Shown: positions 9,732-23,904, numbered from the stretch's first letter. The stretch is 64,000 bases of DNA from Hydractinia symbiolongicarpus (GCF_029227915.1 NC_079878.1:17734001-17798000), one strand, 5' to 3'. A program made the numbers and translations. Notes: generated by a model not told the origin, from the letters alone.

Positions 9732-12225
9732 CTTTACATAAAATGAATTTAATTTTTGTATGAAATATGTGCAAAAAGTGTTTTTATTACTTTAGAATGG
9801 AACATTTGTATTCAAAAATAAATTCTATAGAACTACCAGGTCCTGCTGGTGGCATGTGAAACGCTAATCCTAATAATTATTTATTAAATAATAAATTGAA
9901 AAACACCACACTTTCGATCAAGCATATATTGACATATTTATCATGCTTAAAGAGAGAATATAACTCGTTTCCAGGATCCATTTACAAATGGAGCCAGAAT
10001 CAAAATGTTTTTGTCGTTTTCGTTAAATTTAATTTAGAAAATAAAACTTGTTAATAATTTATTGAATGTCATCTTTAATCATTTAAATTTTTACTCAGTG
10101 TTTTATTTAGACTATATGTTTTTACTATTTCCTAAAAATAAAGGCCTTAATATATAATAAAATCATTTTAACTTAAGACCAAAATTGCTGAGTCTGCAGA
10201 AATTTCTATTAAAAAATGTATCATAAACAAGAAAAAAATCAGCGTCTACGAGCTCCAACTCTTTACAATCTCGTTACTTTTCATCAGCTTCTGTTTTTAA
10301 ATGAAGCTTGGGTTAACCCTGTTAAAACGGTGTGCGAATTTTTTTTGTTCATTCATATTTTTTTAACCTAGCCTTTCTTTGTTAGCATTCCCTGCTGCAT
10401 TGAACGCTGTTAAAATATATTCTGAATAAAAAGATTTCCGCCCACCGTATCATCGCTGCATGGTTCACCAAGCATGTCTGTAGATTTTAAAGTAAAACGA
10501 AAATGCTATCAATGTCAGGAAAACGAGCAGCGCAGGTAAACGAGAAAAAAAAACAATAAAAAAAGGACCATAGAAAAAAAGGAAAAAGATCCAAAAGCAA
10601 CACTCTTAGAAGAAATGCGATTAATGAAGATTTTAAATGCAGATTAATGAAGATTTATGATTTTAGAAAAAGGAAGTTGGATTGGAAATAGAATAAAGTC
10701 CCCATTATGCATATCCAAAAGAGGTACTGGATTATATTAGATTTATTGTACCACGTCATGATACTCTTCAATCATTTTGACGCCATAATTTTCAATGGCG
10801 TGCGATGGTGTGTGCTCATTTTTGTTCCATTTTTTTCTTGAGTAATCATAGAACTCGCATACAGCAACAATAATTTTGCCATGTTTTGAAAAGCAGGTAA
10901 TTTGTTGCGACGAAACTAAAATGTGCAATGCCTTCATTATTCATTATTTTTGAAAAAAAAATTATGCGACGTAGCAACAGAACGAAGAAAAGTTATAAAA
11001 CGCGCATGTTACAGTCATAAAACTCTTTAGTTAATAACATTTTTGTAAATATTTTTGTAAATGTAAATATTATTTTATTTTTAGATTTTTCAAAAAATAT
11101 ATATCATTAAACATTAAACTGTTTTTTTTATAAAAAAAATTTCCTCACGTTATTATTGTTGCTTCGATCTTTAAACATCCCCCAAAAACAAAAAGAAAAC
11201 TAGCTTTGTGACGTCCTGTTTCTATGGCGATATTTTAAAATTATACAGATTGTTGTCTGAGTTATAAAGCAATGTTTGTTGAAAAAAATTTAGAAAGCAA
11301 AGTCTGCATGTGGCAATTGATTACAATAACTATAATTAGATAACATGCTGACTCTGTGCTTGCGAAAGAACATGCTGGAAGTGATTTCATATAACGAAAG
11401 TAGCAAAAGCAATTAAAGAAGTAAGAGACAGAAAAGTTGAACTTAAAATTATTTTTTTATTTTTTTTTAATTTAAAAATAGCAACTAAATTAAAAAAAAA
11501 TTTAATGGTGAATTAAAATTAAATTCTTATGTTTTTCTGTAATATAACTCGCGAGTAACATGATATATATTTTTAAAGATTTACTTGCGAGTAGTTTATT
11601 TATTGCGTACTCGCGTTATTAAAAAGATTACTCTTATTTATTTTACTCGCACTCACATTCGCATTGTACACTCAGTCTGAATTATTTTAATCGCATTTAT
11701 TTGTACTCGTACTCTCAAAGATGTGTTGCTTTACTCGCGATCGGCACTGATTATTCCCCTACGCATTCATTGAACAGAATATTATTTTTTTTAGTGTGCG
11801 ATTAGCGCACGCCTGAGGTATTTAGTGTTTTTCTTGGCGTGCGAAGATCAAACAGGAGCATTTAAACATGGCATGTATGGGCGTGTGCACGTGCGATCGC
11901 ACGCCCTTCCTGACGAGGCCTGATACGTGAAATTGTCAGTCTTCCTTGACAACCGATCCTCCTTCCTTCCGTTAGTTTTTTACCTAGATTAGTATGATAC
12001 ATTTCTTATACTGCTGTGACTGGATGTGGTTATTTTTAAAAACTTTTCTGCCTCAAATTTTCTTATTAATGGATAATAATAATATTTTTGGGATGATGGT
12101 GATGTTTACATTGTAAACTGTAGATGTATAGTACGATGCAGGAAAAGTAACTATAATAATTGACTGACGTTATTTTATTCTTATAATTTATGCATTTAAT
12201 AAAGTACAACTTACCTTTTATTTTC
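9732..12225. other. No supported gene; AT-rich intergenic sequence
   Basis: An open frame at 10743-10937 (minus, 64 codons, contains KHGKIIVAVCEFYDYSRKKW) looks protein-like but is unrecognised. Words such as ACTCGCGAGTA cluster at 11545-11740, and a GC-richer patch with GCGTGCG/CGCACGC words lies at 11800-11920. I could not assign these to an element. Confidence 0.4.
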
Positions 12226-13082
12226 TTACAATTTCGCGAAGACCGGTTCCCATGTGTTTTGTAACGTAGGCCGTGCATTCTTTTTCAGTGTATACTGATG
12301 GTCCGTAAGGTTGATCATTATTCACATTGTTGTATGATTTGCTATCACCATCACAAATGTACACTTTATAGTGCAATCCTAATTTTTCAATTGAACGATG
12401 AAATAATGTTATAACGTCATCGCTCTCCATGGACTAAAAAACACCAACAAAACGTGGACTAAAAACACACAAAAAACGTAGAAGACACCAAAAAATGGAA
12501 ACGGCTAACAAAATCTAAACACCTCAGACTGGAGCTTAATTTTCTGTTTCTCCTAACATACCTGTGCAGATCCTTCATAATTTTTCAGACATTGGTCTTC
12601 GTGTTTTACATAATTCTAATAAATCCACCATATTTATCTCTATTTGTTTTTCTTCTCTTCCATTTTGTCACACTTCCGACATTTTGATGTCTTGTAAATT
12701 ACATCCAGAATTTTTGCAGTCTCTTCAAAACACACATTGGATATTCTATCCCGGGAAGACCATCCTCGTGTCCCCCATGACCCATCTATACTAATGGACA
12801 CATCAATCGTTGTGTTTTTTATTTTGTTATCTTCCATGTAGGGAATTTCAATCTCTAAGGTATTGTTTTGCTGTAAAAGCTTCATGTCGTAGATTTTTTT
12901 TCAATAATTTATCAGCCTCTTCACTTATTTTTGTAGTATTTTTTTGTACCACGCAATTCGCTTTCTTGGCACGAAAGGATGACTTTCTCTTTTCCTACAA
13001 CTCATGTCAATTTCCAACTTCATTCATTACAATATCATTTTTTTGTATAGGTTCTCTTATTATGCAGAATCTTAAATGCTAA
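12226..13082 (-). pseudogene. MULE-type transposase-domain gene, broken, with intron
   Basis: The frame 12885-12640 on the minus strand contains SISIDGSWGTRGWSSRD, the first catalytic-Asp block of the Mutator-like transposase domain found in many invertebrate genomes, then KILDVIYKTSKCRKC. After a frameshift, HEDQCLKNYEGSA leads into a GT..AG intron at 12561-12434. The next exon starts SMESDDVITLFHRSIEKLGL and has the second acidic block YICDGDSKSY, ending with a basic stretch near 12226. Residues upstream (to about 13082) look like the N-terminal part in shifted frames. The intron join restores the expected spacing between the two blocks. Stops and frameshifts make it a pseudogene. Terminal inverted repeats were not located. 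Confidence 0.65.
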
Positions 13083-14035
13083 AACAATATCCCATCCTAG
13101 ACAATTTCCCGACTATGTTTATATGAGAACTCATTAATTATTTATATAGGTCTTGATTTAAAGATAGCTCGCTGAAACTCAATTTTGTTGGTGAATGATA
13201 ATAGTAATATGTCAATAAAATTGTGACAGAAGCGTTATAATAGCAATTATATAGATATATAGCTTTATTAAGTAAGCTTTAGTAGCTAAATATGTAAAAA
13301 AAAAAAAATTCGGATTTTAAAAGGGTTACTGCCGCCTTAAGAAAGTATTAATTAAAACAGCTCCTACTAACACAATTTTTTTCCAGAAAATTTACTCTAT
13401 CGAACAACGATAAGCTCTCACTTCCGATTTCATGCATTCAGCAATTAAAAATAAACTTTAAAGGATCTAAGTTTTAAAGTGCCGTATCTTTAACGAAAAA
13501 CAACCTTAAGTTGTTACAAACTCAATGCACCATTTTCTTGCACAGACTTGGGGTAAGGGAAAAGGGGGCGAAACAAGTGCATTTAAAAAAGGTAACCTTG
13601 CTAAAAGATAATCGATGAGCGTTCAAGAAGATGTCAGTCCCACAAAGAATACACCTATAAATCATAGTTGTTTCCTACGCTGACCTAAGATATTTAGGGA
13701 CTAATTCATTGCTTGATGTAATGCTTTGCATAAATGTAAGAAAATGCTAGAATTCGCATCGCATTGTTGCGGATGAATTATTAACAACAGAAGAGTCAAG
13801 GACAAATCTAAGTTTACAAAACAAAATAAGAGTGTACTTTAAGGCATGAAATTTTTGCGGTTTCTGGGTCAGATCCTAAAAATCGCAAAATTTAAATGTC
13901 ACGAAAAATGGATTTAGACATGAACCACCAAATTAAAATGCCACAAAAAATGCAATTTTGACCCAAAAAACTATTTTTTAACACCGATGAAAAAATGGTT
14001 TTAGAATTTCGCCGAAAAAAATTTGGGCTGTAGCA

Positions 14036-14212
14036 TTCTTTCATACATCAACTGAAACAGATGTCTGCCCATTCTCGGAAATGACAGATGACGAGCGACA
14101 ACTCCTGGGATATGGGCCTTGTGCATCCAATGATGACAGTGATAACAAAGATGACAATGTTTTCGAGTCACAACGAAACTTCACCAACTTATTTGCTGAA
14201 TTCACAGAATAA
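14036..14212 (+). pseudogene. Unrecognised C-terminal coding fragment
   Basis: An open stretch reads SEMTDDERQLLGYGPCAS, an Asp/Asn-rich run, and ends FTNLFAEFTE-stop at 14210-14212. Flanks on both sides share words like GCGAAATTAAATGCCGCAAA (about 13870-13960 and 14316-14340), suggesting it sits in an old element. The family is not recognised. Confidence 0.3.
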
Positions 14213-14766
14213 TTGTTATAATAACCAAGTAAAACGTTTGCTACAAAAATAAATGCATGTAACTCTTTGTTTTTATGTCTGTGTTAACTAATTTCGACAC
14301 ATTCATTCCTCAAACCGCGAAATTAAATGCCGCAAAATTGGAATTCAATGTCATTTCGTAAGCAGTCCTCATCAATTTTAAAAAGTCTTTATGGGCTTGG
14401 TCTGTTTTGCTCAAAGCAGTGCGTATATCGGGAACAATTGGTCATTTTCTGACTATTCCTTGAAACTGTTCCTCTTCAGGTTGTCTGCTATACAATAAAC
14501 AAGCTGCTTTATGCATTTTCCTTTCCAAATGACGATCTATGTAAAGTGTAACAGAATTCAAAGCATTCCGGAGTTGGAACAAGAATCACGTCGCAAGATT
14601 TAATCTGGGGGTCTAAGATAAGTTACGGTTCTGTAGTTCTTAATACATTCTGAATTTTAAACATTATAGCTTAAAATTAATTTGCTTTTTTTTGACTGAT
14701 TAGCACGGAAACTATGAAAGCAGCCTATTTTCTTTTAAAAAATGACGTGCATAACTGGTGAATTAA

Positions 14767-15030
14767 CTAAAAACAAAACAAAAATGTACCTGGTGTTTGT
14801 GCCTTCCGTAACATCTTGCACCAAATTTTTGTTACTGTTGATTTTCCATATACAGTCTCAAGTTCATGGCCTATTATATTTTCTTTTTTCCAAGATAAGA
14901 ATGTACATAAGTCTATGGAAATATATTTTTTTTTAAGCAGTAGCCATCTTTTAATGAAATGCCACATGTAACTAATTTTACTGTGACTTTTTAAATAAAC
15001 ATGGACTCTTCCTTGTGGATACATTTTCAA
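14767..15030 (-). CDS. Unrecognised open frame, 87 codons
   Basis: The frame reads YPQGRVHVYLKSHSKISYMW and later GHELETVYGKSTVTKIWCKM. It has protein-like composition in an AT-rich setting, but no recognised motif, no clear start context and no partner exon. It is probably a transposon remnant or chance. Confidence 0.2.
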   Translation of the reverse strand: MKMYPQGRVHVYLKSHSKISYMWHFIKRWLLLKKKYISIDLCTFLSWKKENIIGHELETVYGKSTVTKIWCKMLRKAQTPGTFLFCF

Positions 15031-15220
15031 TATGTATACTGATAAAAGAAAGTGATGGATTGTTCTACTTAGAACTCTCTACAATGTCTTTTGTTTGATT
15101 GAACAAAAAATTTTATGCAGCACTTCATTCAAACAAAATCTGCTTGAACAAAGAGAATATTTTATTATAAAAACGCACAACACTTCATGTAAACAAAGCC
15201 TGTCAGCATTTTTTCAGTGC

Positions 15221-15251
15221 GTTTTTACTACCGTTAAACGGTAGTAAAAAC
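15221..15251. repeat. Perfect 15-bp inverted repeat
   Basis: GTTTTTACTACCGTT and AACGGTAGTAAAAAC are separated by a single A at 15236. It could be the collapsed terminus of a TIR element or a cruciform site. Confidence 0.6.
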
Positions 15252-15858
15252 TCAATCTTGAAATTGAAAATGAATAAAGTAAAAAATATTTGAGGTAAAA
15301 AAATCCTTATTTATTTCAATTTTCATCGTGTTGGACCTCGGATGAGGATAAAGAATCTAAACAATAACTAAGGTAGATATTTATTAGTGGTACATTTTAA
15401 TGTAGATAAGGAATTATGAATAAGGTGTTTGAATACGGAGTTATGAATGGGTTGGAATAGTTCAGTTCTATATGGGGTGTGATATAAGTATAGCTAGGCG
15501 GGTGATAAAACACACGCCCTAGTTTCAAACAGCGTGTTGAGAGGCGTTAGCATGCATTCGCAAGCTATTCAGGACCAAGACTGCATTATTAGTACTATAT
15601 GCACAAAAAAGAGTTCATAGAAAACTTTATTTAAACATTGTTGTTCACCTTATTCCAGCTACGGCAAATTTTTTGCTGTTGTAGTGCAGCGTCTTACATC
15701 CAGCCAACTGCCAAAGTTTAATTAAAATTGCTTTTGCCATAATTTTTAGATTTTCAAGGATGGCATACTATATGCATATTTTGATCTTTTTGTTTGGTTC
15801 TCTGTAATTAAAATTGTTTGCTTTGTTTTAATTGTTTTGTTTATTTTTTCTGTTTTAG

Positions 15859-15937
15859 CTTGACTTTTACTTTAGCGATGCAAACCTGCACCATGATAGA
15901 TTTTTTCGCAAAGAAATAGAGACAAATACTGAAGGCT
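15859..15937 (+). CDS. LARP7: LARP7 exon: La motif first half
   Basis: Acceptor TGTTTTAG and donor GTAAGA flank 79 bases encoding LDFYFSDANLHHDRFFRKEI and the next six residues. The last base T joins AT of the next exon to form the Tyr of EGYIEL, the expected La-motif continuation 10.4 kb downstream. Confidence 0.92.
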
Positions 15938-18900
15938 GTAAGAAATTTTATTTAAAGATTTCTGTATAGCATATTGTAATCTTTGTCCTTTAAATGAAAC
16001 AACGGATAATTAGTGATTGATGGTTAGTAAGATTTTAGAGATCATTAGTGAATGCACTACAGTCTAAAATCATGATTAGTGGCGTTGAAGCCAGTTGTGA
16101 CCTTATAGCGGGAAACTGGATTTGTGGAGTTTTCAGGAAATGGGTAGGTAGTAAGGGACCTTCTCCAAGATCGTTCAGTTTTGATACGAATTGAAACGAT
16201 TTGGAAATTGTAGGGAAATCGTTTAAATATTTTTTTTACATCGTTTTATAATCCTATCATGAAACAAATTAAATGTTTCACGTTTTTGTATAAACAAGGT
16301 GAAAATGAAACGATTTGAAACTATCTTGAAACGATTGGGAAAAAATTCTGAAACAATTTGATACGATTGTCAAAATATCATTTGTGATACGATGTAAGGT
16401 GTATGAAGTAATTAAAACGTATTTTGAAACTATGTTGAAGCAATTAGAAAGCAATAAAATTGCATATAAATGTAAAATTATTGTTTCTCTTTTCTCTTTT
16501 TTTATTCAACACAACATTGACATCATCAACAACATCTTCTATTGTAAATATCGTAAAACAGTTTTTTTAAACTTAAAAATAAACAGTTTTTTTGAAGCTA
16601 ACAATTTCCTTTAAAATGGAAAATAATTCAGAAACTTATGAAACTGGCGATGGTGACTGGAGGTTCGACAGTGTTTCGAACACAGAACATAGTAACAAAG
16701 AGAAAGTTAAACAACTTTATTGAGGTTTAGATTTATTTAAATTCAGTACTGCACCGTTGTTTTGTTCTTGTTTATTTTTTATATATCATGTAGGTCAATT
16801 AATAAAAAACATAAAGAACTTTTTAAGATCTTTTAAACATCTAAAAACATTCAGCATTCTTAAATCATATTAAACAATTTCATGTTTTGAAACAGGTACA
16901 ATTTTACTCGCAATCGCTATGACGTCAATGAACAGCTGGTTTATACAGAAAAAAATTTAACAACGTTCTTCTTTTGTTTAAATTGTTAAGACATATTTTT
17001 TTGGTTCAGCCAGGATGTTTCTTAACTTTAAACGGATTCCTGCATTAAAAATGATATTTTTATATGTTGTGGAGAATAAAAAGTTGTGTATCAAGTCCTT
17101 TCAAATTTTTTTAAAATCTTTTTTTGTTCTAAAGTTATTTAAAATTTTAATTATTCAAAAACTGGGATCCTATAATGTCATAGGAAAGTTTTGAAAAATG
17201 CTGACATTATATTTATACCTGTAATTAAAGATGAAATCATTCTTAAACAACAAAACTTTACACATGTCATGATATCATCCAGAGCATAAGTCCACAGGTC
17301 AATGTAATGATCTCACAATGGGGAGAAAAGTTTTGATATCGCTTTTTGGGCTAAAAGATAGCTTGTGATACACTGTTCTTAAAAAAAAGCTGTTAAATTA
17401 TTATAACCTTAAAAATGACGTCACAGCCTCGATTTCAACTTTCCTTTCCAATTTGTTTTACTTGTATTTATTAAAAGATACGGCCCAAGGCAACTTTTAA
17501 CAGCTTTTTTGTAAGTCCCTGATATATCAGGCACATATTGCAACAGATAAAATATTTACAGGTTCGCCCATAGTAAGAACACTGTTTTCTGTCATTATAT
17601 CAAATATTTCGTCAAAATTGAGCATTTTCTTTCACATTTGACGACAGTGTCGAGAATATGTCAAGCTTTACCATATTGTTAGCAGAAGCGCAAAAATTAA
17701 AAATGGTAGCTTACAGCGGTAAAATATAAACAAGCATTATTTTTGCTGTACAATAGCTACAGTATTGGAACTTTTTTTTCAATGTGTTGTTATGAGAGCA
17801 GAAATAATACACAGTACACATAGTATAAGTTATCGTCACAAAGATGTACATTTTAAGGATTTTTTTGCTATGTTTCTGTATCAGACGTCAATAACTATTA
17901 AATCTCTAACAAAAAGGCCAGGCGCTTAATGCATTTGTTGGAAAATTTAAAGAGATGGGTGAAAGCAGGTTTAGGTATCTGGAGGAGTCCAGTTTCAATA
18001 TCACGGCAACAAATATTACTCTTAAAAAAATTCCACCCCAAATAAATGACATTACATATATGAAAGAAACAGTTGAGTTAATTCTTAAGAGTGCCAATAA
18101 TAAATGGGATTAAATATAATGATACACTGTTTACTAAAATTTTGACAAAAGTTATCAGCTGAAAAGAAAAGAGAATTAAGGCAAAAGATACAAAAATTAA
18201 AAAATGCCTGGAAGAAAAATGTTTTGGTCAAGGCAAAGTCACGGATACAATTTTGGGAATCAGACAGTCCAAAATCTACCTGCAAAAAAGCAAAATCCAT
18301 TCAATATCTTGAGAATAAAGGAAAACCAGTGTAAAGAATGATTTATAGCTATATATTAGAGCAATTTATAAATATATATATTTGTTATATACATCTATAT
18401 ATAAATATAATGTACAACAACAAATGTGTCAAACAAATTTAAAACTAATTTTAGAACAAGTTAAAAACATAATGGGATTCATGATTTTGTTAAAATGAAA
18501 TATAACACTTACAGTTAGTTTGATCCTGTCCAACTAGATTGATACTTTGGTGATACTTCTGTTGATATAAACTCAGCGTCCCATGCAGCTGTATTAGTTA
18601 GATAACTATTAATGAGAAGATACAACTATCAATCTCCCCTCTTTCTTTATTTGTGTCAACTCCATTGGCTGGTCATCCTCTTTATCATCTGCAATTATTC
18701 ACTTGCAACATAAACTTGATATACATCGGTAAACCATGGTCGAAGGAGAAAAGTAACATTCTGGATCTAACCAATGAAATACTTTCTAGAACTGGATGTT
18801 TATCTATGTACAATGGGGCCAGCAACATAATTATCTCCAGATCTTTGTGAACAAATAAATGAACAAAAATCCAAAATGTTTGTCTATATACAGTAGGGTC

Positions 18901-21900
18901 AACAGCACATCCCCTTCAAGCTGGAATGGTGTGTGGAAGCTGGCCATTCTTAATTTTTAAACCGTTTTTTCAGAAGCTTCCAAGATGCTCCACGTTTGGT
19001 GAGTGCATCACTGATTTGCATTGAACCTTCTATCCATGTAACTTTAATGTCACCTTCTTCCACCATTTCTCTCAAGGCACAGATTTCTAGTCTCAGACGT
19101 TTGTCTGATGGTTGCTTTGTTGAACCAAGTGCTTCGTATAATGAGCGACTGTCGGTTATAGCATAGACTTGAAGCTGTTGATGTTTTAATAAGAGATTAC
19201 TGACCATGTTAGAAACGAAGAGTGCCAATTTTCAGCCGTCACACATTGCTAATGTTTCAGCAGCCAATGCTGACCTTACAACACGTTTGAGTCGAGTAGA
19301 ATTCCACGCTAGTGTGCAACATCTTTGGAACTTATCACACAGAAGAACTATCTGGCCATCTTGACTTCCAGCATTTGGTAAACTATTGAAGCTGCCATCT
19401 GCATAGACTTGGATGTGAATTGAATTATAATCAAGGCAGGGGAATGTCATGAATAATGGATTATTTTGGACTTTAGTGATGACTTTGTTAGCATCAATGA
19501 CATCTGTGAATGTAGCTTCTTTGATTCTCCCAGACAAGTATGGGTTTGGACATGCATGATAGCCAGCTCAATTGGCCAATGATGGATCTCAGTTCTCCTC
19601 TAACATTTTCATTAACAGGTGTATGTTTGTCCATTTTTGATGGTAACCTGATCTTTTTAATTGAGGATGCAAAGTTGTTTTGAGAGAGCGTCATAGAAAA
19701 GTCTTCATGTTGTTTCAGTTCAATTCCCAAGTATTTAAATGCTGTGTGATGTTCAGTACTAAACTTCAATATATGTCCCAATCGCTGGATAACCTGTATA
19801 CGAAAGGTTTTTGTGCCACTCCACATAATGTCATCCACATGACAACGAGGATTCCATGCAACGCATCATCAACACGCCAAAAGAACAACCCATTGTCAAA
19901 TGGACTTGGGGTAACACCTAATTTGATTGGCCAATTCTTGTCGGAGTCGCAGGTAAAACTGGCGAGGAGCATCTGCAAGACCATAAACACACTTCATGAG
20001 TTTCCATAATTTTTCAGTATTGGCTTCTTTAGGTGGTTTTATGAATACTGTACGTTCTATGGCATATCCTTGAAGAAAGGCTGTTTTTATGTCTAGAGAA
20101 TGGAGTGTCCATTTCATTGACGCTGTGATGGAAAGACAAAGTCGAACACTCTCTCTTGAGCAGGTGGGACTATCTGTCCGATAGTCTTGGGATTCTTGAA
20201 AGCCTTTCACAACTAGTCTGGCTTTTGTTGATGGTTTGTTGTCAATAACTTTAGGAGTGATTACCCAATGTACATAAAATTTTGACTTTCTGAGACTTCC
20301 ATGACTGAAGCTCCCGTTGTTTGGCAAGTTCTATGTCAGTGTCAACTTGGGCAATGAGAATTTCTGATTGTAATACCTCTTGATTGTTGTTGCTTTTGTT
20401 AGTATGATGACACGTTGTAACGTCACTACTGAAATCAACTGATTGAAATTCAACTTCGGGCGACTTAACATTCCATGAACACTTTCATTTTCCTGTCGAT
20501 TTTCCTGATCTGCTATGTAGGGATCCCTTTTTGCATGTATCGTCATTTTTGAGTTGATACTCCACGGTGTCGTTTTTACGCAAAGAATTTACATTTCTGG
20601 TTGTCAGATGATGCTTGGTGGACATCAAGAGATTGTTGTTGTTCAAAATCTGTTTCTAATTTTCTTATGTTTGTTGCTGCTGAAGACGTGTTAGCAATGC
20701 GGTCTATGCGTGTTTCTGGATCTTGGAGCAGTTGCACGTGGTGTAGGAGGTGGTGTTCGTGCGATTGTTGGTGGAGTAATGGAAACATGATGTGGTTGTT
20801 CATCAGAATCACTGTTGTCTTTGAGTGCTTCACTCTGTTTTTCTGGAGTACTTGGTGAACCAGATGTGGCAGCATCTTTTTCTGATGATATATGATTTCA
20901 ATCATCTTAATCACAGATTGTAGAATCATTGTTTCGCACAGGGGGATTTCGAGCTGGTTGTAGTAAACAATATCTCCAGTGAGAATAACAACGTCACTGT
21001 AGGTACGAGTATTGCTTGAAAGGGCACGGCGAAGTCGTTTTGATCTTTTATGGTGCATAAAGGCCTCTCTAGCAGCATGTAGACCATTTAAATTCTGGCG
21101 AAGTATATCACTTGTTGGTATATCTCCAGTCAATGCTGGCAATTCATTGTTCATAGCACCAGGGAGGCATGGATTGCCTCCAATTGCCAGTTGATATGGA
21201 CTGAAACCATGGCAATTGGTGAGGGAATTCTTGGCATTGACACACCAAGATAGGGCGATATCGAAATCACAGTCGGTATCTTCCAGAACTTTGTCCAGCA
21301 TTGGGGATATAATTTGGTTGTGACGCTCAACAAGGCCATTGGACCAAGGAGATTCAGCTCCAGTTGTTCTCACTTTGATGTTCATTTGTTCACACTTCAC
21401 AATTTTAACAACTTGATAAGTTTGTGAACTTGTGCATGCGCAAACTGACGGTGTATCTTCAGTGCTTGGTTATGCTTTGATGTTGCTTCCTGAACAGATA
21501 AGACAATGTTTGGTTTGCATTTTGTATCAACCATGAACAAGAGTTGTGTTTGTCTGGTGAGTGGAACTGTATAGTGACCACTCTTCGTCACATTGAGGTT
21601 CACAACAATGTTAAATACTGACGCAGTATCATCTTTGAAGTCAATGGACATGTTTGCTTTTTTCATAGCTTCTCGAGAAAGGAGTAGTGGAATGTCTTTT
21701 TCAACAATGTCAGTGGAAATACCTTTTTCACAGAGACCAAGAAAGGCAGGTATGGTGGCTGTCTGGGTAGACGTGACTTCATTTTCATCTCCAAAGCCAC
21801 AGATGATGGAAACAGGTGATGTTTTAGCCTTTTTAACATCAGTTTCGGAAGACTTTCAATGAATGTGTTATACCAACTACGACCACAAACTGTTTTCGTA

Positions 21901-23811
21901 GCACCACTGTCAAGAACAGCAGCATTCCAAGATTCTGCCACCAGTCCAGGAAGATGTTTGGGGTGGTCATAATCACTTTGAAATAATATAATCTTACGAT
22001 AAGTGTCATGTTCCTGAACTTGATATAGGCTCGGATCATCTTCTTGCTCCTGGAAGTAAACATATCTGTGAGGAATAGGTTGATTTTGCATGGAACGCTG
22101 ATTATCTTTTTGATGTTTTTTATCGAGGCAATCTGCAGCCCAATGATAAATTGATTCGCAAATTCTGCAACGACTGATTTGCCCAGTGCGTGATGGTGGA
22201 TTTTTGGAACTTGGCACAAAAGAGTATCTTTTCATCGGTTGTTTGTTGGTTTGTAGCGTTGATAATCTTGATTACTATGTCTGCCAGCAAAGTATGTTGG
22301 ATAACATCCGTCATTGTCAATGTTTTCATAAGTGACTTCATTAACTTCATGGACTTGTAATGAATTGGAAGCTTGTGATAAGCTTTCTTTGTCTGGGAAC
22401 ATTTTCTTAAGTTGGGCTTTCATGTTGATCAATGTAAGCTCTGTAACGGTACTTTTGGCCAACTTTTCATCTTGGTTTGAGAGATTTGCTGATTTTAAGA
22501 GCTTGTAAGCAAGGAGATCTTCGGATATAGTGATACCATGGCTGTGCAGTTTGAAATACAACTTTTCAAACTGGTGAATGTGTTCTTGAATGGAAGTTTC
22601 AGATGTCCGCTTGTAAGTGTCAAACTTATCCATAGCTTCGAACTTCTCTGATGTTGTGTCTTTCAAATAAAGTTATCTAACTTTTCTAAAACCTTTTCCA
22701 ATCTATCATCGCTTTTAATGATTTCTAATTCAAGTTCAAGTACGGCTTCTTCAGCCGACCCATCTAATGTCAATAATACGGCTGCTCCGTGCTTCTTTTT
22801 CTCGAGTGTAGTGAACGAGGACCAGATATTCACTTTCTTTTTCCAATCACTGTATAATGAACTTTTAGACAACAAGGGAGGATTTCTGTTTGACGACATT
22901 TTGTATCCAAAAACCGTGTAACATCCAGAGTCGGGGATCTTGTTCCAGCTGCTACCACTGTTAAAATGAAATATAACACTTGCAGTTAGTTTGATCCTGT
23001 CCAACTAGATTGAAACTTTGGTGATACTTCTGTTAATATAAACTCAGTGTCTCATGCAGCTGTATTAGTTAGGTAACTATTAATGAGAAGATACAACTAT
23101 CAGATTTCACCATACATTCTTTTACAAAAAGAAACGTTACACTTTAGCAAGGAAAAAAAATACTAAAGAGAAAAAAAGAACTAAAGAAACCTTTAAAATA
23201 TAATTGCTGTATTATACATCTTTTTAGGAATAAAATAATCACTAGAATCTCAAACAGATGATACACCAATCAAGAGAACAGGCATAGCCTAGACATAAGT
23301 AAAATTAATTTCAAAAGAATGCTCCGAGCAAAAAAGCATGGAACATGGTTCGAAGTTTAAATATAATATTTTGTAAACAATATTAACACACAGATAATTT
23401 TATAAATTTCAGATAAATAATTCAAAGAATACCTGGAAAACGATGACATTGATAATTCACCAACAACTTTGTTAATTCAAGCCGAACACATCGTAAACAC
23501 GTAAAATTTGAATCTAAAGAATAATATTTCACATGACATTTCATAAACCAAACAACAGCTCTCTCCTGATTTGTATCCAAACCTGGGAAAAACAGTTTCT
23601 AGACAAAAATGTAAAGGTGACAAGTATAAATAACTTGCGGTTAAATGACACATGCAAAGAAAAATATAAAATAAATAACATTGCTAAGAAACTTTTAGAA
23701 CAATGGAAAACATATGTATAAAATGTTGTTTTATCAGTATTTTTAACCAGTGCTTCTTTTTCTGTGTGTGTAAATTAGCAATTCTAAAAATTTATATATA
23801 TAATAATATAA

Positions 23812-23904
<93 letters not shown>

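Larger units (their letters stand above)
18488..23102 (-). mobile_element. Ty1/copia LTR retrotransposon, complete ends, dead coding
   Basis: Two 144-bp LTRs (TG..CA) are flanked by a 5-bp duplication GATTT at 18483-18487 and 23103-23107. On the minus strand a primer-binding site beginning TGGTAGCAG follows the 5' LTR (22957 and down), and a purine tract AAAGAAAGAGGGGAGAT precedes the 3' LTR (18632 and up). Gene order is gag, zinc knuckle, protease, integrase, RT, RNase H, the copia order. LTRs differ at only a handful of positions. The coding region is frameshifted and the integrase core is deleted. Confidence 0.95.

Noticed and set aside
10501-10542. Possible LARP7 first exon ending MSGKRAAQ before a GTAAAC donor
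   Set aside because: It splices in phase to the La-motif exon but lacks the helix normally preceding FYFSDANL, and nothing else supports it.
21663-22219. Alternative plus-strand and shifted minus-strand frames across copia pol
   Set aside because: Only the minus frames containing the CCHC knuckle and DSGA protease site have recognisable content. The others are shadows.
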